From contig NZ_RAPE01000002.1 of assembly GCF_003651245.1 (NCBI RefSeq), positions 372,001-436,000 on the forward strand: 64,000 nt of DNA, in the 5' to 3' direction. Below, in pieces: positions 30,883 through 39,778 of this stretch. Origin of the DNA: Roseovarius spongiae (lineage in GTDB: Bacteria; Pseudomonadota; Alphaproteobacteria; Rhodobacterales; Rhodobacteraceae). A model generated the notes under the pieces. That model was given only the letters and a program-made list of their open reading frames with translations. It had not been told where the DNA came from and did no database searches. How positions within the stretch are numbered: the stretch's first letter is position 1; each line of letters opens with the position of its first letter. Both the position numbers and the translations under genes were made by a program.

Positions 30883-31866
30883 ATGCCCAATATCCCCGTC
30901 CCCGAGATCGAAAGCCTGACCCGGACGGCGCTGATGCGCCACGGGGCCGAGGAATGGATCGCCGCGTCGCTGGCGCGGGCGACGGCCACCGCCGAGTCGC
31001 TGGGCAACAAGATCTGCGGGCTCTACTACCTCGACAGCTATTGCAAACAGTTGCAAAGCGGGCGGGTCAAGGGCGACGCCGACCCCGAGGTGACGCGCCC
31101 CCGGCCCGGCGCGGTCGTGGTGGATGCGAAACTGGGTTTCGCGCAGCCGGCCTTTGATCGCGGCCTGCCCGAGGCGGTCGCGGCGGCGCGCGAGAACGGG
31201 ATCGCGAGCCTTGCCATCTGTCATTCGCACACCTGCACGTCGCTGGGCTACTTCACCGACCGGATCGCGCGCGAGGGACTGATCGCGTTCGGGGCGACCA
31301 ACGCCTCGCCCATCGTGGCGCCGCCGGGGGGGCGGCATCGCGCGATCGGCACCAACCCCATCGCGTTCGCGGTGCCGGACGGGCAGGGGGGCGTGGCGAT
31401 GCAGTTCGACCAGTCCACCACGACCGTGGCGCTGGGCAAGATCACGATGGCCAAGGCCGCCGGCGAGCCGATTCCCGAAGGCTGGGCCATCGATGCGCAA
31501 GGCGCGCCCACGACCGACCCGGAGGCGGCGTTGGGCGGCTCTCTCGTCAGCATGGGCGGTTACAAGGGCTGGGGCCTCGGGCTGATGGCGGAACTGCTGG
31601 CGGCGGGCATGACGGCGTCGCGCAACTCGGTCGACGTGCCGCCGCTCAAGGCGACCGAAGGACCGCCCCACGATCTCGGCCAGTTCTACACGCTGATAGA
31701 TCCGGACCTGTCGGACGCCTTCGGCGCGCGGCTGGACCGCGTCGCGGGCGCGGTGGCGAAGGATCCGGACGCGCGCATGCCCGGACAGGGCAAGACGCCC
31801 GCCGAGAGCGTCGATCTCGAAGAGCGCGTCTGGGCCGAGTTGCAGGCGCTAGCCGGGAAGGGCTGA
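30883..31866 (+). CDS. Ldh-family (malate/L-lactate type 2) dehydrogenase
   Basis: NAD(P)-dependent oxidoreductase of the type-2 malate/L-lactate dehydrogenase family (also including ureidoglycolate, sulfolactate and pyrroline-carboxylate reductases), 327 residues. Features are LTRTALMRHGAEEWIAASLA at the N-terminus, ICHSHTCTSLGYFTDRIA with the catalytic His region, and RAIGTNPIAFAVPDG for cofactor binding. The exact substrate is open. The ATG was taken because GAGAGAAACG precedes it and the 19 codons upstream read as leader sequence. Confidence 0.88.
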   Translation: MPNIPVPEIESLTRTALMRHGAEEWIAASLARATATAESLGNKICGLYYLDSYCKQLQSGRVKGDADPEVTRPRPGAVVVDAKLGFAQPAFDRGLPEAVAAARENGIASLAICHSHTCTSLGYFTDRIAREGLIAFGATNASPIVAPPGGRHRAIGTNPIAFAVPDGQGGVAMQFDQSTTTVALGKITMAKAAGEPIPEGWAIDAQGAPTTDPEAALGGSLVSMGGYKGWGLGLMAELLAAGMTASRNSVDVPPLKATEGPPHDLGQFYTLIDPDLSDAFGARLDRVAGAVAKDPDARMPGQGKTPAESVDLEERVWAELQALAGKG

Positions 31867-31923
31867 GCCCGCGGTTTTGTCGAAACGGCGTTGCGTGGTA
31901 TCCTCCGCCCGAGGAGATCCGCC

Positions 31924-32331
31924 ATGAAACACGCACTGCGCGCCGCGTTCATCCTTTTGATCGGCATGATTGCGCCCGCCACCAACGCGCAGGAGGGGCC
32001 GATCCGCGAGGTCATTTCCGCGCAGATCGAAGCGTTTCAGACGGACGATTTCACACGCGCCTTCACCTACGCCAGCCCGAACATCCGGCGGATTTTCGGC
32101 ACCTCGCGCAATTTCGGCGCGATGGTGCGCAACGGCTATCCGATGGTGTGGCGGCCCAAGGATCTGCGTTTTCTCGGCCTCGCGCGCCGCGACGGCGCGC
32201 TCTGGCAGGACGTGATGATCCGCGACGGCGAGGGACGCGTCCATATCCTCGAATACGAGATGATCGAGGACGAAAACGGATGGAAGATCAACGCCGTGCG
32301 CCTGCGCGAACCCGCCCCCGGTATGGCCTGA
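31924..32331 (+). CDS. Exported DUF4864-type protein
   Basis: A 135-residue protein with a signal peptide (KHALRAAFILLIGMIAPATNAQ) and a mature part that matches the DUF4864 layout: REVISAQIEAFQTDDFTRAFTYASPNIRR, then NGYPMVWRPKDLRFLG and LEYEMIEDENGWKINAVRL. The fold is probably SnoaL/NTF2-like, periplasmic. Ligand and role unknown. GAGGAG lies about 7 bases upstream of the ATG. Confidence 0.85.
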   Translation: MKHALRAAFILLIGMIAPATNAQEGPIREVISAQIEAFQTDDFTRAFTYASPNIRRIFGTSRNFGAMVRNGYPMVWRPKDLRFLGLARRDGALWQDVMIRDGEGRVHILEYEMIEDENGWKINAVRLREPAPGMA

Positions 32332-32489
32332 ACCCTGACCACCGCGCGGTGGACGCAGACCCGGTTAACCCCTTGTCGATATTTCCCTGACCCATCCGGC
32401 GCGCCCGGACTGGCGAAACAGATGATGTCCGACCCCCGCGTTTTCCCTTGCCCGGAACGCGGCGCTGTCGGATGCGGAAAGGGATCCCA

Positions 32490-34781
32490 ATGAACAAGGC
32501 AGTAACCGACGGCATCGTCTTCATGCCCCCGGCCTTCGAGAACGGCCTCGACGTCTGGTCGAGCGGTAACGGCACGCCCGGCTCGGACACCTACGAGGAT
32601 GCGATCAACGCAGCACTCGTGGCCGCCGACCAGGATTTCGGCGGCGCGCTCGAGATGCAGAAGACCGACACGGTGCAGAAGCTGCGCTACACGGGACAGA
32701 CGCCGCTGCTGCCGGGCTGCTACCTGCGCGTCACCGCGCGGGTGAAGGCGATCGCGGGCAACCTGCCGACCGTGCGCATCGCCGGCTGGGCGGCGGCGCC
32801 GGGGGGCGGGCATGTCGGCGGCGCGCCGGAATTCGGGCCGTCCGTCACCTTGCAGCATTACGGCGAGGTGGTCGAGGTGAGCGCCATCGTCGCCACCGCC
32901 GACCGGCCCGGGGTCGACATGGCCTGGGGACCGAGCGCGGCCTACGGGCATTTCGGCATCGACCTGACCGGCCCCAATGGCGGCATCCTGCGGATCGACG
33001 ACATCGTGATCGAGGATGCGACCTCCGCGTTCCTGCGCGACCTGATGGACTGGGTCGATGTGCGCGACTATGGCGCGCTGGGGGACGGATCACACGATGA
33101 CGCGCCCGCCTTCGAGGCCGCGGACGCGGCGGCGAATGGGCGCGACGTGCTGGTGCCCGCGGGGCTCTACCGGCTGGGCGACAGCGTCACCTTCCAGTCC
33201 GCCGTGCGCTTCGAGGGCACGGTCACGATGGCGCCGCAACACATGCTGTCGCTCACGAAGAACTACGACCTGCCTGCCTATATCGACGCATTCGGCGACG
33301 AGGAACTGGCCTTTCGCAAGGCGTTCCAGGCGCTTCTGAACAACGTGCGCCACGATTCGCTCGACATGAAGGGGCGGATCGTGACGCTGACCGGCCCGGT
33401 CGACATGCAGGCCGCTGTCCACGACAAGACCAGCTATTCGCAGCGCCGCATCATCAAGAACGGCCAGCTTTCGGCGTCCGGCAGTTCCAACTGGGATACC
33501 GAGGTTGTGACCTCGCAAGCGAGCTATTCGCCCGCCAACAGCCTGAAGCTGACGGATGTGACCAACGTCGCCAACGTGCCGTTGGGCGCGGTGGTCGAAG
33601 GCAACGGCGTGGGACGCGAGGTCTATGTCGCGGGCGTGAACATCGCCCGTCAGGAGGTCACGCTCAGCCAGCAGTTGTACGACGCGGCAGGGACGCAGGT
33701 TTTCACCTTCCGCAGGTTCAAATACATGCTGGACTTCAGCAATTTTGCAAAGCTGAGCAAGTTCTCGCTGTCGAACGTGGAATTCCAGGCCTCGGGGGAA
33801 TGCAGCTGCGTGATGCTGCCGCAGACGGCGACCGGGTTTCATTTCCGCGACTGTTTCTTCACCCGGCCGAAGGATCGCGGCATCTCCAGCCTGTCCAAGG
33901 GCGATCAGGGCATGATCGTGGACCGCTGCCAGTTCCTGTCGAACGAGGATGCCGAGCTGGTCGCGAACCGCACCTCCATCGCGCTCAACGCCAACCAGAA
34001 CGACGTGAAGCTGCGCAACAACCGGGTGACCCGCTTCCGGCATTTCGCGATCCTCGCCGGGTCAAGCAACATCGTCACCGGCAATCATTGGTTCCAGGGG
34101 GATTCGTCCAACGACGGGACGCGCAGCGCGGGGCTTGTCCTGACGCGGACCAACTGCCGCACGACCATCGACGCCAACTACATCGACAACTGTTTCATCG
34201 AGTGGTCGAACGAACATGATTCAGCGCCCGAATATGCGTCCGAATTTTCATTCAGCGCGCTCAATGTCACCAGCAACGTGTTCCTGGCCGGGAACGTGGC
34301 GCCGTGGTTCACCTTCATCGTGGTCAAGCCGCATGGCGCGGGGCATTACCTGAACGGGATGACGGTGACCGGCAATTCCTTCCGCATCATCGACGATCCC
34401 ATCGATCGGGTGGACGCCGTGGACACGACATTTGCGGATTTCGACTACAACCGGATCAAGAACATCAATTTCAGCGACAACACCTTCGGCAACATCCTGC
34501 ACCCCGTGCAGAGCCCGGCGATGATCGAATACGATCAAACCGTCGCCGCCGAAGCCTGGACCATCGACCTTGCGGACAAGATGCCCTTCGGCGCCTTCGC
34601 CCAGACGGTCGAGGCGGCGATCCCGGCGGGCCCGCTCAGGGACGGCGCGGGCGGCATCGTGCATGTCGCGCCCTATTACCAGGCCAAGCAGGGGCCGGAG
34701 AGCAACCAGATCCGCCTGCGCTTCGGCACGCCGGTGCGCGGGACGGTGACTGTGCGGGTGCGGATGGACGATCCGCTCTGA
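32490..34781 (+). CDS. Pectate-lyase-fold beta-helix protein, possible tail fibre
   Basis: A 763-residue protein without a signal peptide. The first 190 residues form a distinct N-terminal domain (KAVTDGIVFMPPAFENGLDV onward). Then comes WVDVRDYGALGDGSHDDAPA, the entry to a GH28-related/pectate-lyase right-handed beta-helix, followed by many Asn-rich turns such as RTSIALNANQNDVKLRNNR and LNVTSNVFLAGNVAP, and a C-terminal beta cap. GGAAAGGG stands before the ATG. Absence of an export signal fits a phage-like tail fibre better than a secreted polysaccharide lyase. The family is very common in Rhodobacteraceae and I relate it to gene-transfer-agent fibres only tentatively. Confidence 0.8.
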   Translation: MNKAVTDGIVFMPPAFENGLDVWSSGNGTPGSDTYEDAINAALVAADQDFGGALEMQKTDTVQKLRYTGQTPLLPGCYLRVTARVKAIAGNLPTVRIAGWAAAPGGGHVGGAPEFGPSVTLQHYGEVVEVSAIVATADRPGVDMAWGPSAAYGHFGIDLTGPNGGILRIDDIVIEDATSAFLRDLMDWVDVRDYGALGDGSHDDAPAFEAADAAANGRDVLVPAGLYRLGDSVTFQSAVRFEGTVTMAPQHMLSLTKNYDLPAYIDAFGDEELAFRKAFQALLNNVRHDSLDMKGRIVTLTGPVDMQAAVHDKTSYSQRRIIKNGQLSASGSSNWDTEVVTSQASYSPANSLKLTDVTNVANVPLGAVVEGNGVGREVYVAGVNIARQEVTLSQQLYDAAGTQVFTFRRFKYMLDFSNFAKLSKFSLSNVEFQASGECSCVMLPQTATGFHFRDCFFTRPKDRGISSLSKGDQGMIVDRCQFLSNEDAELVANRTSIALNANQNDVKLRNNRVTRFRHFAILAGSSNIVTGNHWFQGDSSNDGTRSAGLVLTRTNCRTTIDANYIDNCFIEWSNEHDSAPEYASEFSFSALNVTSNVFLAGNVAPWFTFIVVKPHGAGHYLNGMTVTGNSFRIIDDPIDRVDAVDTTFADFDYNRIKNINFSDNTFGNILHPVQSPAMIEYDQTVAAEAWTIDLADKMPFGAFAQTVEAAIPAGPLRDGAGGIVHVAPYYQAKQGPESNQIRLRFGTPVRGTVTVRVRMDDPL

Positions 34782-34796
34782 GGGCCGGGCGCGCGT

Positions 34797-35441
34797 TCAG
34801 AATTCGCGCCACACGCCCAGCTTGATCCCGTAATCCTCCGCCCCGCCAAGCCCGGCCGTCATCCCGAGTTCGAGATGGCGGCCGGGCCGCGTGCGCAGCA
34901 CGACCGAGGGCGCCAACCGCAGGTAGTCGGGATCGGCCATCGGGCCGCCCTGTTGCAGTTGCAGGATCCATTTCGCCCGCTCGCCCCGGTTGAGGCCAAG
35001 CGTCACGTCCGTCTTGGTCCGGATCTCCCCGGTGTCCAGCGAGATGAGCGCGCGGCTGTCGAGCGCGACCCACCCGGACTGCCCCAAGGCCATGAACCCG
35101 CGCCCGACCGACAGGCCGGGGCGAAACACTGCCGCGCCCTCGACGGCGCCAAGGCCCAGCTCCAAGCTGCGCCGCAAGGGAGCGTCGGGCCGGCCCAGCG
35201 GCAGCACCGCAAAGGCGAACGCCTCGTAGCGGCCTTCCTCGTTGCTGCCCATATCGACCCCGAGCGTCAGTCGGGGCCGCACCCCGTATTCTGCGTAGAG
35301 AGAGCCGTAACCGCGCGTCGCGCCGCCCTCCTTGAGCGTGACGTCATAGGACAGGAAACCCGCGCCCTTCTCGCGCAGCCATGCGCCTGCCGCGGCGGAG
35401 CCGGGCAGCAGCAGAAGCAGCAGGAACGCAAGGCGGATCAT
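34797..35441 (-). CDS. Exported outer-membrane beta-barrel-like protein
   Basis: A 214-residue protein with a signal peptide (IRLAFLLLLLLPGSAAAGAW). The mature sequence alternates short beta strands with glycine turns (GYGSLYAEYGVRPRLTLGVD, LELGLGAVEGAAVFRPGL, HLELGMTAGLGGAEDYGIKL) and ends with the aromatic residue Phe after GVWREF, as outer-membrane barrels do. This points to a small barrel in the outer membrane; ligand unknown. It is convergent with the beta-helix gene. Confidence 0.75.
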   Translation of the reverse strand: MIRLAFLLLLLLPGSAAAGAWLREKGAGFLSYDVTLKEGGATRGYGSLYAEYGVRPRLTLGVDMGSNEEGRYEAFAFAVLPLGRPDAPLRRSLELGLGAVEGAAVFRPGLSVGRGFMALGQSGWVALDSRALISLDTGEIRTKTDVTLGLNRGERAKWILQLQQGGPMADPDYLRLAPSVVLRTRPGRHLELGMTAGLGGAEDYGIKLGVWREF

Positions 35442-35553
35442 TTTTTATCCTCTCGCCGGAAGTTTCGGCGGCTTTGGTAAACCAAGCGTTAAGAACCGTG
35501 ACTCTTGCCGCGGCGGCATTACTTGCTACGCTGGGATGAAAAGGGAGGACGCC

Positions 35554-35874
35554 ATGCCAAGGATTGACGCCGCGGGGAGCCATCAGACGGTGATCACGAC
35601 CTTCGAGATGACGCCGGGCACCTGCCAGGACCTGCTGGACGAGTTGACCAGCGCCTACGAGGACTTCATCTCGCGTCAGCCCGGGTTCATCGCCGCGGGG
35701 CTGCATGTCAACGACGCCCAGACCCGGATCGCCAACTATTCGCAATGGAAGCGCCGCGAGGATTTCCAGGCCATGCTGCGCACCACCGAGATGCGCGAGC
35801 GCAACCGTCGGATCCACGCGCTTTGCAAGAGCTTCGAGCCGGTGATGTACGACGTCGCCGCGACCTTTGGCTGA
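35554..35874 (+). CDS. Antibiotic-biosynthesis-monooxygenase-fold protein
   Basis: A 106-residue dimeric ferredoxin-like (ABM) domain protein. The order of strands and helices, HQTVITTFEMTPGTCQDLLD, then QPGFIAAGLHVN and RIANYSQWKRREDFQAML, is the ABM signature including the aromatic YSQW segment. Such proteins include quinol and heme monooxygenases as well as proteins without known activity. The ATG was preferred to one six codons upstream because AGGGAGGAC lies 4-12 bases before it. Confidence 0.85.
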   Translation: MPRIDAAGSHQTVITTFEMTPGTCQDLLDELTSAYEDFISRQPGFIAAGLHVNDAQTRIANYSQWKRREDFQAMLRTTEMRERNRRIHALCKSFEPVMYDVAATFG

Positions 35875-35884
35875 CCTGGATCAA
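35871..35884 (+). promoter_or_regulatory. FNR-like site upstream of the universal stress protein gene
   Basis: CTGAC-CTGG-ATCAA differs from the FNR/FnrL consensus TTGAY-N4-RTCAA only in the first base. It lies about 63 bases before the ATG, partly over the end of the preceding gene. Universal stress genes in this group are often induced at low oxygen, so control by an FnrL-type regulator is plausible but inferred. Confidence 0.45.
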
Positions 35885-35946
35885 GGCGGGGCGGGCGCGA
35901 AAGGCGTAGGACCGGGATGAACACCGACCCAAGAGGAGCGTTCCCC

Positions 35947-36354
35947 ATGTATGACAACATTCTCGTGCCCGTATCGCTTAGCGAGGACCGCGACCTGAAC
36001 ACCGCCTTCGAAGTGGCGCAGCGGTTGGGCGGCGGCAAGGCGCAGATCACGCTTCTGAACGTGGTCGAACAACTGCCGCCCCATACGCTGTCCTACCTGC
36101 CCGCCGACCACATGGCCAAGCGCCGCGCCGAGGTCGAGGCGCAGCTTGCCAAGATGACCGACGAGGTTCCGCACGCGACGGGCGCCGTCGCCTCGGGTCA
36201 TGCCGGGCGCGCGATACTCGATTATGCGCAGACGCATGGTATCGACTGCATCGTCATCGCCAGCCACAGGCCGGGCATGCAGCATTTCCTGCTGGGCTCG
36301 ACCGCCGCCAGAGTGGTGCGTCACGCCAAATGCGCCGTCCACGTGATCCGGTAG
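35947..36354 (+). CDS. Universal stress protein (UspA family)
   Basis: A 135-residue single UspA domain. It starts with YDNILVPVSLSEDRDLN and ends with the ATP-binding loop region, IVIASHRPGMQHFLLGSTAARVV, which fits G-x2-H/G-x9-G(S/T), so this is an ATP-binding type. GAGGAG precedes the ATG; an upstream ATG ten codons away is not preferred. Likely role is survival under energy or oxygen limitation, supported by an FNR-like site upstream. A hairpin follows. Confidence 0.92.
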   Translation: MYDNILVPVSLSEDRDLNTAFEVAQRLGGGKAQITLLNVVEQLPPHTLSYLPADHMAKRRAEVEAQLAKMTDEVPHATGAVASGHAGRAILDYAQTHGIDCIVIASHRPGMQHFLLGSTAARVVRHAKCAVHVIR

Positions 36355-36361
36355 CGGGGGT

Positions 36362-36397
36362 CAATTCTCTTCGCTGAGGAGAATTGGGAAGACTTTT
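36362..36397 (+). terminator. Intrinsic terminator after the universal stress gene
   Basis: Arms CAATTCTC (36362-36369) and GAGAATTG (36379-36386), then GGAAGAC and TTTTT at 36393-36397. The six bases between arm and T-tract make it imperfect. It lies between convergent genes. Confidence 0.6.
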
Positions 36398-36409
36398 TCG
36401 GGAAGAGTA

Positions 36410-37714
36410 TCAAACGCCCAGCCGGTCGCGCAGAGCGTACCATGTCATCGCCAGCGCCAGCAGCGGGCTGCGCAGCGCGGCGCCGCCCGGGAAGGTCTGG
36501 GCAGGTACGCGGGACATGAGATCGAAACCCGACGCCTCGCCAGCCACCGCCTGCGCCATGAGATAGCCCGCATGGGTCGCATTGCCGACCCCGTGGCCGG
36601 AATAGCCCGACGCGCTCAGGATGTTGGGCGCGAGGCGGGCGAGATAGGGCATCCGCTGCATCGTGATCGCCAGCGTTCCGCCCCAGGCGTATTCAAGCGG
36701 CACGCCGCGCAGATGCGGGAAGATCTGCAGCATCGGCTTGCTCACAGTGGCGCGGATGTTCGATGGAAACCGGTAACCGTAGCTTTCGCCGCCGCCGAAC
36801 AGCAGCCGCCCATCATGGCTGAGGCGAAAGTAATTCACCACGAACTTGCTGTCCGCCACGGCGACGTCGCGGGTCAGCACGCGCGCGGCGTCCGCGCCCA
36901 GCGGTTCGGTCGCGACGATGAAATTGTTGATCGGCATCACCTTGGCCGCGATCTTGCGGTTCAAGCCGCCGAGATAGCCGTTGCAGGCGAGGATCACGTG
37001 ATCCGCCGCCACGCGCCCGTGATCGGTGCGCACCAGCGTGCCGTGGCGCGTGTCGATGTCGTGCACCTTTGCGCCCTCATGGATGCGCGCGCCCGCCGCC
37101 TCGGCCGCGCGGGCGAGGCCGAGCGCGAAGTTGAGCGGGTGCAGGTGCCCCGCGTCCATGTCGAGCGTCCCGCCGTGATAGGCGGGCGAGGGGCAGAGCG
37201 CGTGCATTGCGTCGCGGTCGAGCTTTTCGATATGCGCGTAACCGTAATGCTCGGCCAGATGGTCGGCCTCGGCGTGTTCCTCGCTCATTTCGCGCGCGCT
37301 AAAGCAGGCATGCGCCACGCCGGGTTTCAGGTGGCAGTCGATTTCGTGCTTCTCGATCAGCGACTTGACGAGGCGCTTGGCCTCCTCCGCCATCTCCCAG
37401 AGCTTTCCAGCGTCATCGCGCCCGACCAGCCGTTCCAGTTCGCGCTGGCCCACGCGCTGCCCGCTGCCAAGCTGCCCGCCATTGCGCCCCGACGCGCCGA
37501 ACCCCGCGCGATGCGCCTCGAGCAGCACCACGTCGAGCCCTGCCTCAGCCAGATGCAGCGCCGCCGAGAGGCCGGTATAGCCCCCGCCGATCACGCAGAC
37601 ATCGGCGCGCGTCTCGCCCTTGAGCGGCGCGCGCTGCGGCGGCGCATCGGCAGTGGCGGCATACCAGCTGTCGGGATAGGCGCCCGCGCGGTCGTTGGCG
37701 TAGAGCAGGTCCAT
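36410..37714 (-). CDS. FAD-dependent oxidoreductase, PuuB/OrdL-like
   Basis: DAO-family flavoprotein of 434 residues, resembling gamma-glutamylputrescine oxidase. The N-terminal Rossmann loop is CVIGGGYTGLSAALHLAEAG, followed by EAHRAGFGASGRNGGQLG typical of PuuB/OrdL, and a C-terminal ASGYSGHGVGNATHAG that closes the FAD site. The inferred reaction is oxidation of a gamma-glutamylated amine to an aldehyde. It is the last gene of the glutamine-synthetase/amidotransferase unit, five bases after the ligase gene, which supports that pathway. Confidence 0.9.
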   Translation of the reverse strand: MDLLYANDRAGAYPDSWYAATADAPPQRAPLKGETRADVCVIGGGYTGLSAALHLAEAGLDVVLLEAHRAGFGASGRNGGQLGSGQRVGQRELERLVGRDDAGKLWEMAEEAKRLVKSLIEKHEIDCHLKPGVAHACFSAREMSEEHAEADHLAEHYGYAHIEKLDRDAMHALCPSPAYHGGTLDMDAGHLHPLNFALGLARAAEAAGARIHEGAKVHDIDTRHGTLVRTDHGRVAADHVILACNGYLGGLNRKIAAKVMPINNFIVATEPLGADAARVLTRDVAVADSKFVVNYFRLSHDGRLLFGGGESYGYRFPSNIRATVSKPMLQIFPHLRGVPLEYAWGGTLAITMQRMPYLARLAPNILSASGYSGHGVGNATHAGYLMAQAVAGEASGFDLMSRVPAQTFPGGAALRSPLLALAMTWYALRDRLGV

Positions 37715-37719
37715 CCGCG

Positions 37720-39078
37720 TCAGACGTTCATCAGCAGGTGCTCACGCTCCCAGGGTGAGATCACGTGCAGGAACTCGTCGTATTCCGCGCGTTTGACGAT
37801 CCCGTAAACGCGGGCGAATTCGGGGCCAAGCACCTCGTGCAGCGCGTGCGCCTCCTCGAACAGGTCGAGCGCCTCGCCCATGACGCGCGGGATGTCGCCT
37901 TCGCCCTCGTAGGCGTCGCCGCGGAATTCCGGCTCGGGCGTCTTCGCATCCCGAAGGCCGAGCAACCCGCAGGCGAGGCTGGCCGCGATGGCGAGGTAGG
38001 GGTTGCAGTCCATCCCCGCGAGCCGGTTCTCGACGCGCCGCGCCTCGGGCGGGGAAATCGGGATGCGGATCCCCGTGGTGCGGTTGTCGCGCCCCCAGGC
38101 GAGGTTGATCGGCGCGGCGTGGTCCTTGACGTAGCGACGGTAGGAATTGACGTAGGGCGCGATCACGGCGATCGCCGCGGGCATGTGGTTCTGCATGCCG
38201 GCGATGTAGTAGTGGAAGGCGTCCGTTTCCTCGCCCTTCTTGTCGATGAAGATGTTTCTGCCGGTCTTCGCGTCCAGAACAGAATGGTGGATATGCATCG
38301 CCGATCCCGGCTCGTCCGCGATGGGCTTGGCCATGAAGGTGGCGAAACAGTCGTGGCGCAGCGCCGCCTCGCGGATGAGGCGCTTGAAATAGAACACCTC
38401 GTCGGCAAGCGCGACTGGATCGCCGTGGTTGAGGTTGATCTCGAGCTGGCCGGCGCCGCCCTCCTGGGTGATGCCGTCGATCTCGAATCCCTGCGCCTCG
38501 GCGAAGTCGTAGATGTCGTCGATCACCGGGCCGAATTCGTCCACCGCGGTCATCGAATAGGCTTGCCGCGCGGCCGCCGGCCGGCCCGATCGGCCGATCA
38601 TCGGCTTGATCTCCTGCGCCGGGTCGATATTGGGCGCGACGAGGTAGAACTCCATCTCCGGCGCGACCACCGGGGTCAGCCCGCGTTCCTCGTAGAGCGC
38701 GACGACCCGGCGCAGCACGTTGCGCGGGCTGAAGGGGATCGGGGCGTCATCCTTGTCATAGGCGTCGTGGATCACCTGGATGGTCCAGTCGCCGGTCCAG
38801 GGCGCGGCGGTCGCGGTGCTCATGTCCGGTTTCAGGATCATGTCCTGCTCGATGAAGCCCTTTTCGCCCGCCGCGTCGCCCCAGTCGCCGGTGATGGTCT
38901 GGAAGAAGATCGAATCGGGCAGGTGGAAATGCTTCTGCCGCGCGAACTTGCTAGCCGGGACGGCCTTGCCGCGCGCGATGCCGGGCAGGTCCGAGATGAT
39001 GCACTCCACCTCGTCGAGCCGCCGCCCCTGAAGATAGTCGCGCGCCGCGTCGGGCAGGTTCTTGGTCCAGTCAGCCAT
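37720..39078 (-). CDS. Glutamine synthetase-family ligase (PuuA-like), copy 1
   Basis: ATP-dependent gamma-glutamyl ligase of 452 residues, closer to gamma-glutamylpolyamine synthetases than to GlnA. The N-terminal domain includes ECIISDLPGIARGKAVPASK; the catalytic domain has EMEFYLV, EGGAGQLEINLNHGD and PGSAMHIHHSVLD with the metal-site Glu and His, then RRVENRLAGMDCNPYLAIAA. It is expected to glutamylate a primary amine such as putrescine. The start ATG overlaps the stop of the amidotransferase gene as TGATG, so the two are made together. A second, divergent paralogue lies 0.8 kb upstream in the same array. Confidence 0.9.
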   Translation of the reverse strand: MADWTKNLPDAARDYLQGRRLDEVECIISDLPGIARGKAVPASKFARQKHFHLPDSIFFQTITGDWGDAAGEKGFIEQDMILKPDMSTATAAPWTGDWTIQVIHDAYDKDDAPIPFSPRNVLRRVVALYEERGLTPVVAPEMEFYLVAPNIDPAQEIKPMIGRSGRPAAARQAYSMTAVDEFGPVIDDIYDFAEAQGFEIDGITQEGGAGQLEINLNHGDPVALADEVFYFKRLIREAALRHDCFATFMAKPIADEPGSAMHIHHSVLDAKTGRNIFIDKKGEETDAFHYYIAGMQNHMPAAIAVIAPYVNSYRRYVKDHAAPINLAWGRDNRTTGIRIPISPPEARRVENRLAGMDCNPYLAIAASLACGLLGLRDAKTPEPEFRGDAYEGEGDIPRVMGEALDLFEEAHALHEVLGPEFARVYGIVKRAEYDEFLHVISPWEREHLLMNV

Positions 39079-39770
39079 CAGGCGCCTCGCTTGAGAAAAT
39101 GGGCCATGCGGTCGGCGACGATCTGCGCGTCGGTTGGCCGGTCGGTCTGCGCCAGCGCCCCGTCGAGCAGCACATCGGGCACGAGGCCACGTCCGCGCGA
39201 CTCGATCAGCCGCTCGACGAAGGCGTTGGTATGTTCGGGATGCGGTTGCACCGTGTAGATGCTGTCGCCGTATAGCAGCGCGGCGTTGCGGCAGAACTCG
39301 CTCTCGCCGATCACCTTGGCGCCCTCGGGCAGTTCGACCACCTGGTCCTGATGCCACGCGTTGAGCTGCAGCGGCTGCCCCTCGATCCGGTAGTTCTGGC
39401 GGCCGACGGCCCAGCCGCCTTCGAATTTCTCGACCTTGCCGCCAAGCGCCTGCGCGATGATCTGGTGGCCGAAACAGATCCCCACCATGGGTCGCCCGTC
39501 GTCCCGGACGGCGCGGATGAACTCTTCGAGCGGGGGAATCCAGTCGTGATCCTCGTAGGCGCCGTGTTTCGAGCCGGTGATGAGCCAGCCATCCGCGGCG
39601 TCGACCCCGGGGGGAAATTCGCCGTCGACCACGGCGTAGGTGTCATAGGTAAAGCCATGCCCGGCCAGCAGATCGGCGAACATGCGGTCGTAATTGCCCA
39701 TGTCCTTCCTGATCTCATCGGGCGCGTGCCCGGCCAGCAGGATTCCGATTCGGGTTTCGTCGCCCATCAT
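39078..39770 (-). CDS. Class I glutamine amidotransferase-like hydrolase
   Basis: A 230-residue single GATase1 domain. The nucleophile Cys is in GICFGHQIIAQALGG and the His-Glu pair in VQPHPEHTN, so the triad is complete. It has no synthetase partner domain and sits between two PuuA-like ligases and a PuuB-like oxidase. Its likely task is hydrolysis of a gamma-glutamyl bond late in the pathway, or amide-nitrogen release. It resembles GMP-synthase glutaminase-like proteins rather than E. coli PuuD. Two adjacent ATGs (39770 and 39767) are possible starts; a perfect palindrome lies just upstream. Confidence 0.87.
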   Translation of the reverse strand: MMGDETRIGILLAGHAPDEIRKDMGNYDRMFADLLAGHGFTYDTYAVVDGEFPPGVDAADGWLITGSKHGAYEDHDWIPPLEEFIRAVRDDGRPMVGICFGHQIIAQALGGKVEKFEGGWAVGRQNYRIEGQPLQLNAWHQDQVVELPEGAKVIGESEFCRNAALLYGDSIYTVQPHPEHTNAFVERLIESRGRGLVPDVLLDGALAQTDRPTDAQIVADRMAHFLKRGA

Positions 39771-39778
39771 GCCACCAT

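Noticed and set aside
31041-31060. TTGCAAAC and TTGCAAAG, 10 bases apart, resembling the ScfR half-site
   Set aside because: Inside the Ldh-type gene, encoding an ordinary Cys-Lys-Gln-Leu-Gln-Ser run; the period differs from the promoter repeats, so it is probably chance.
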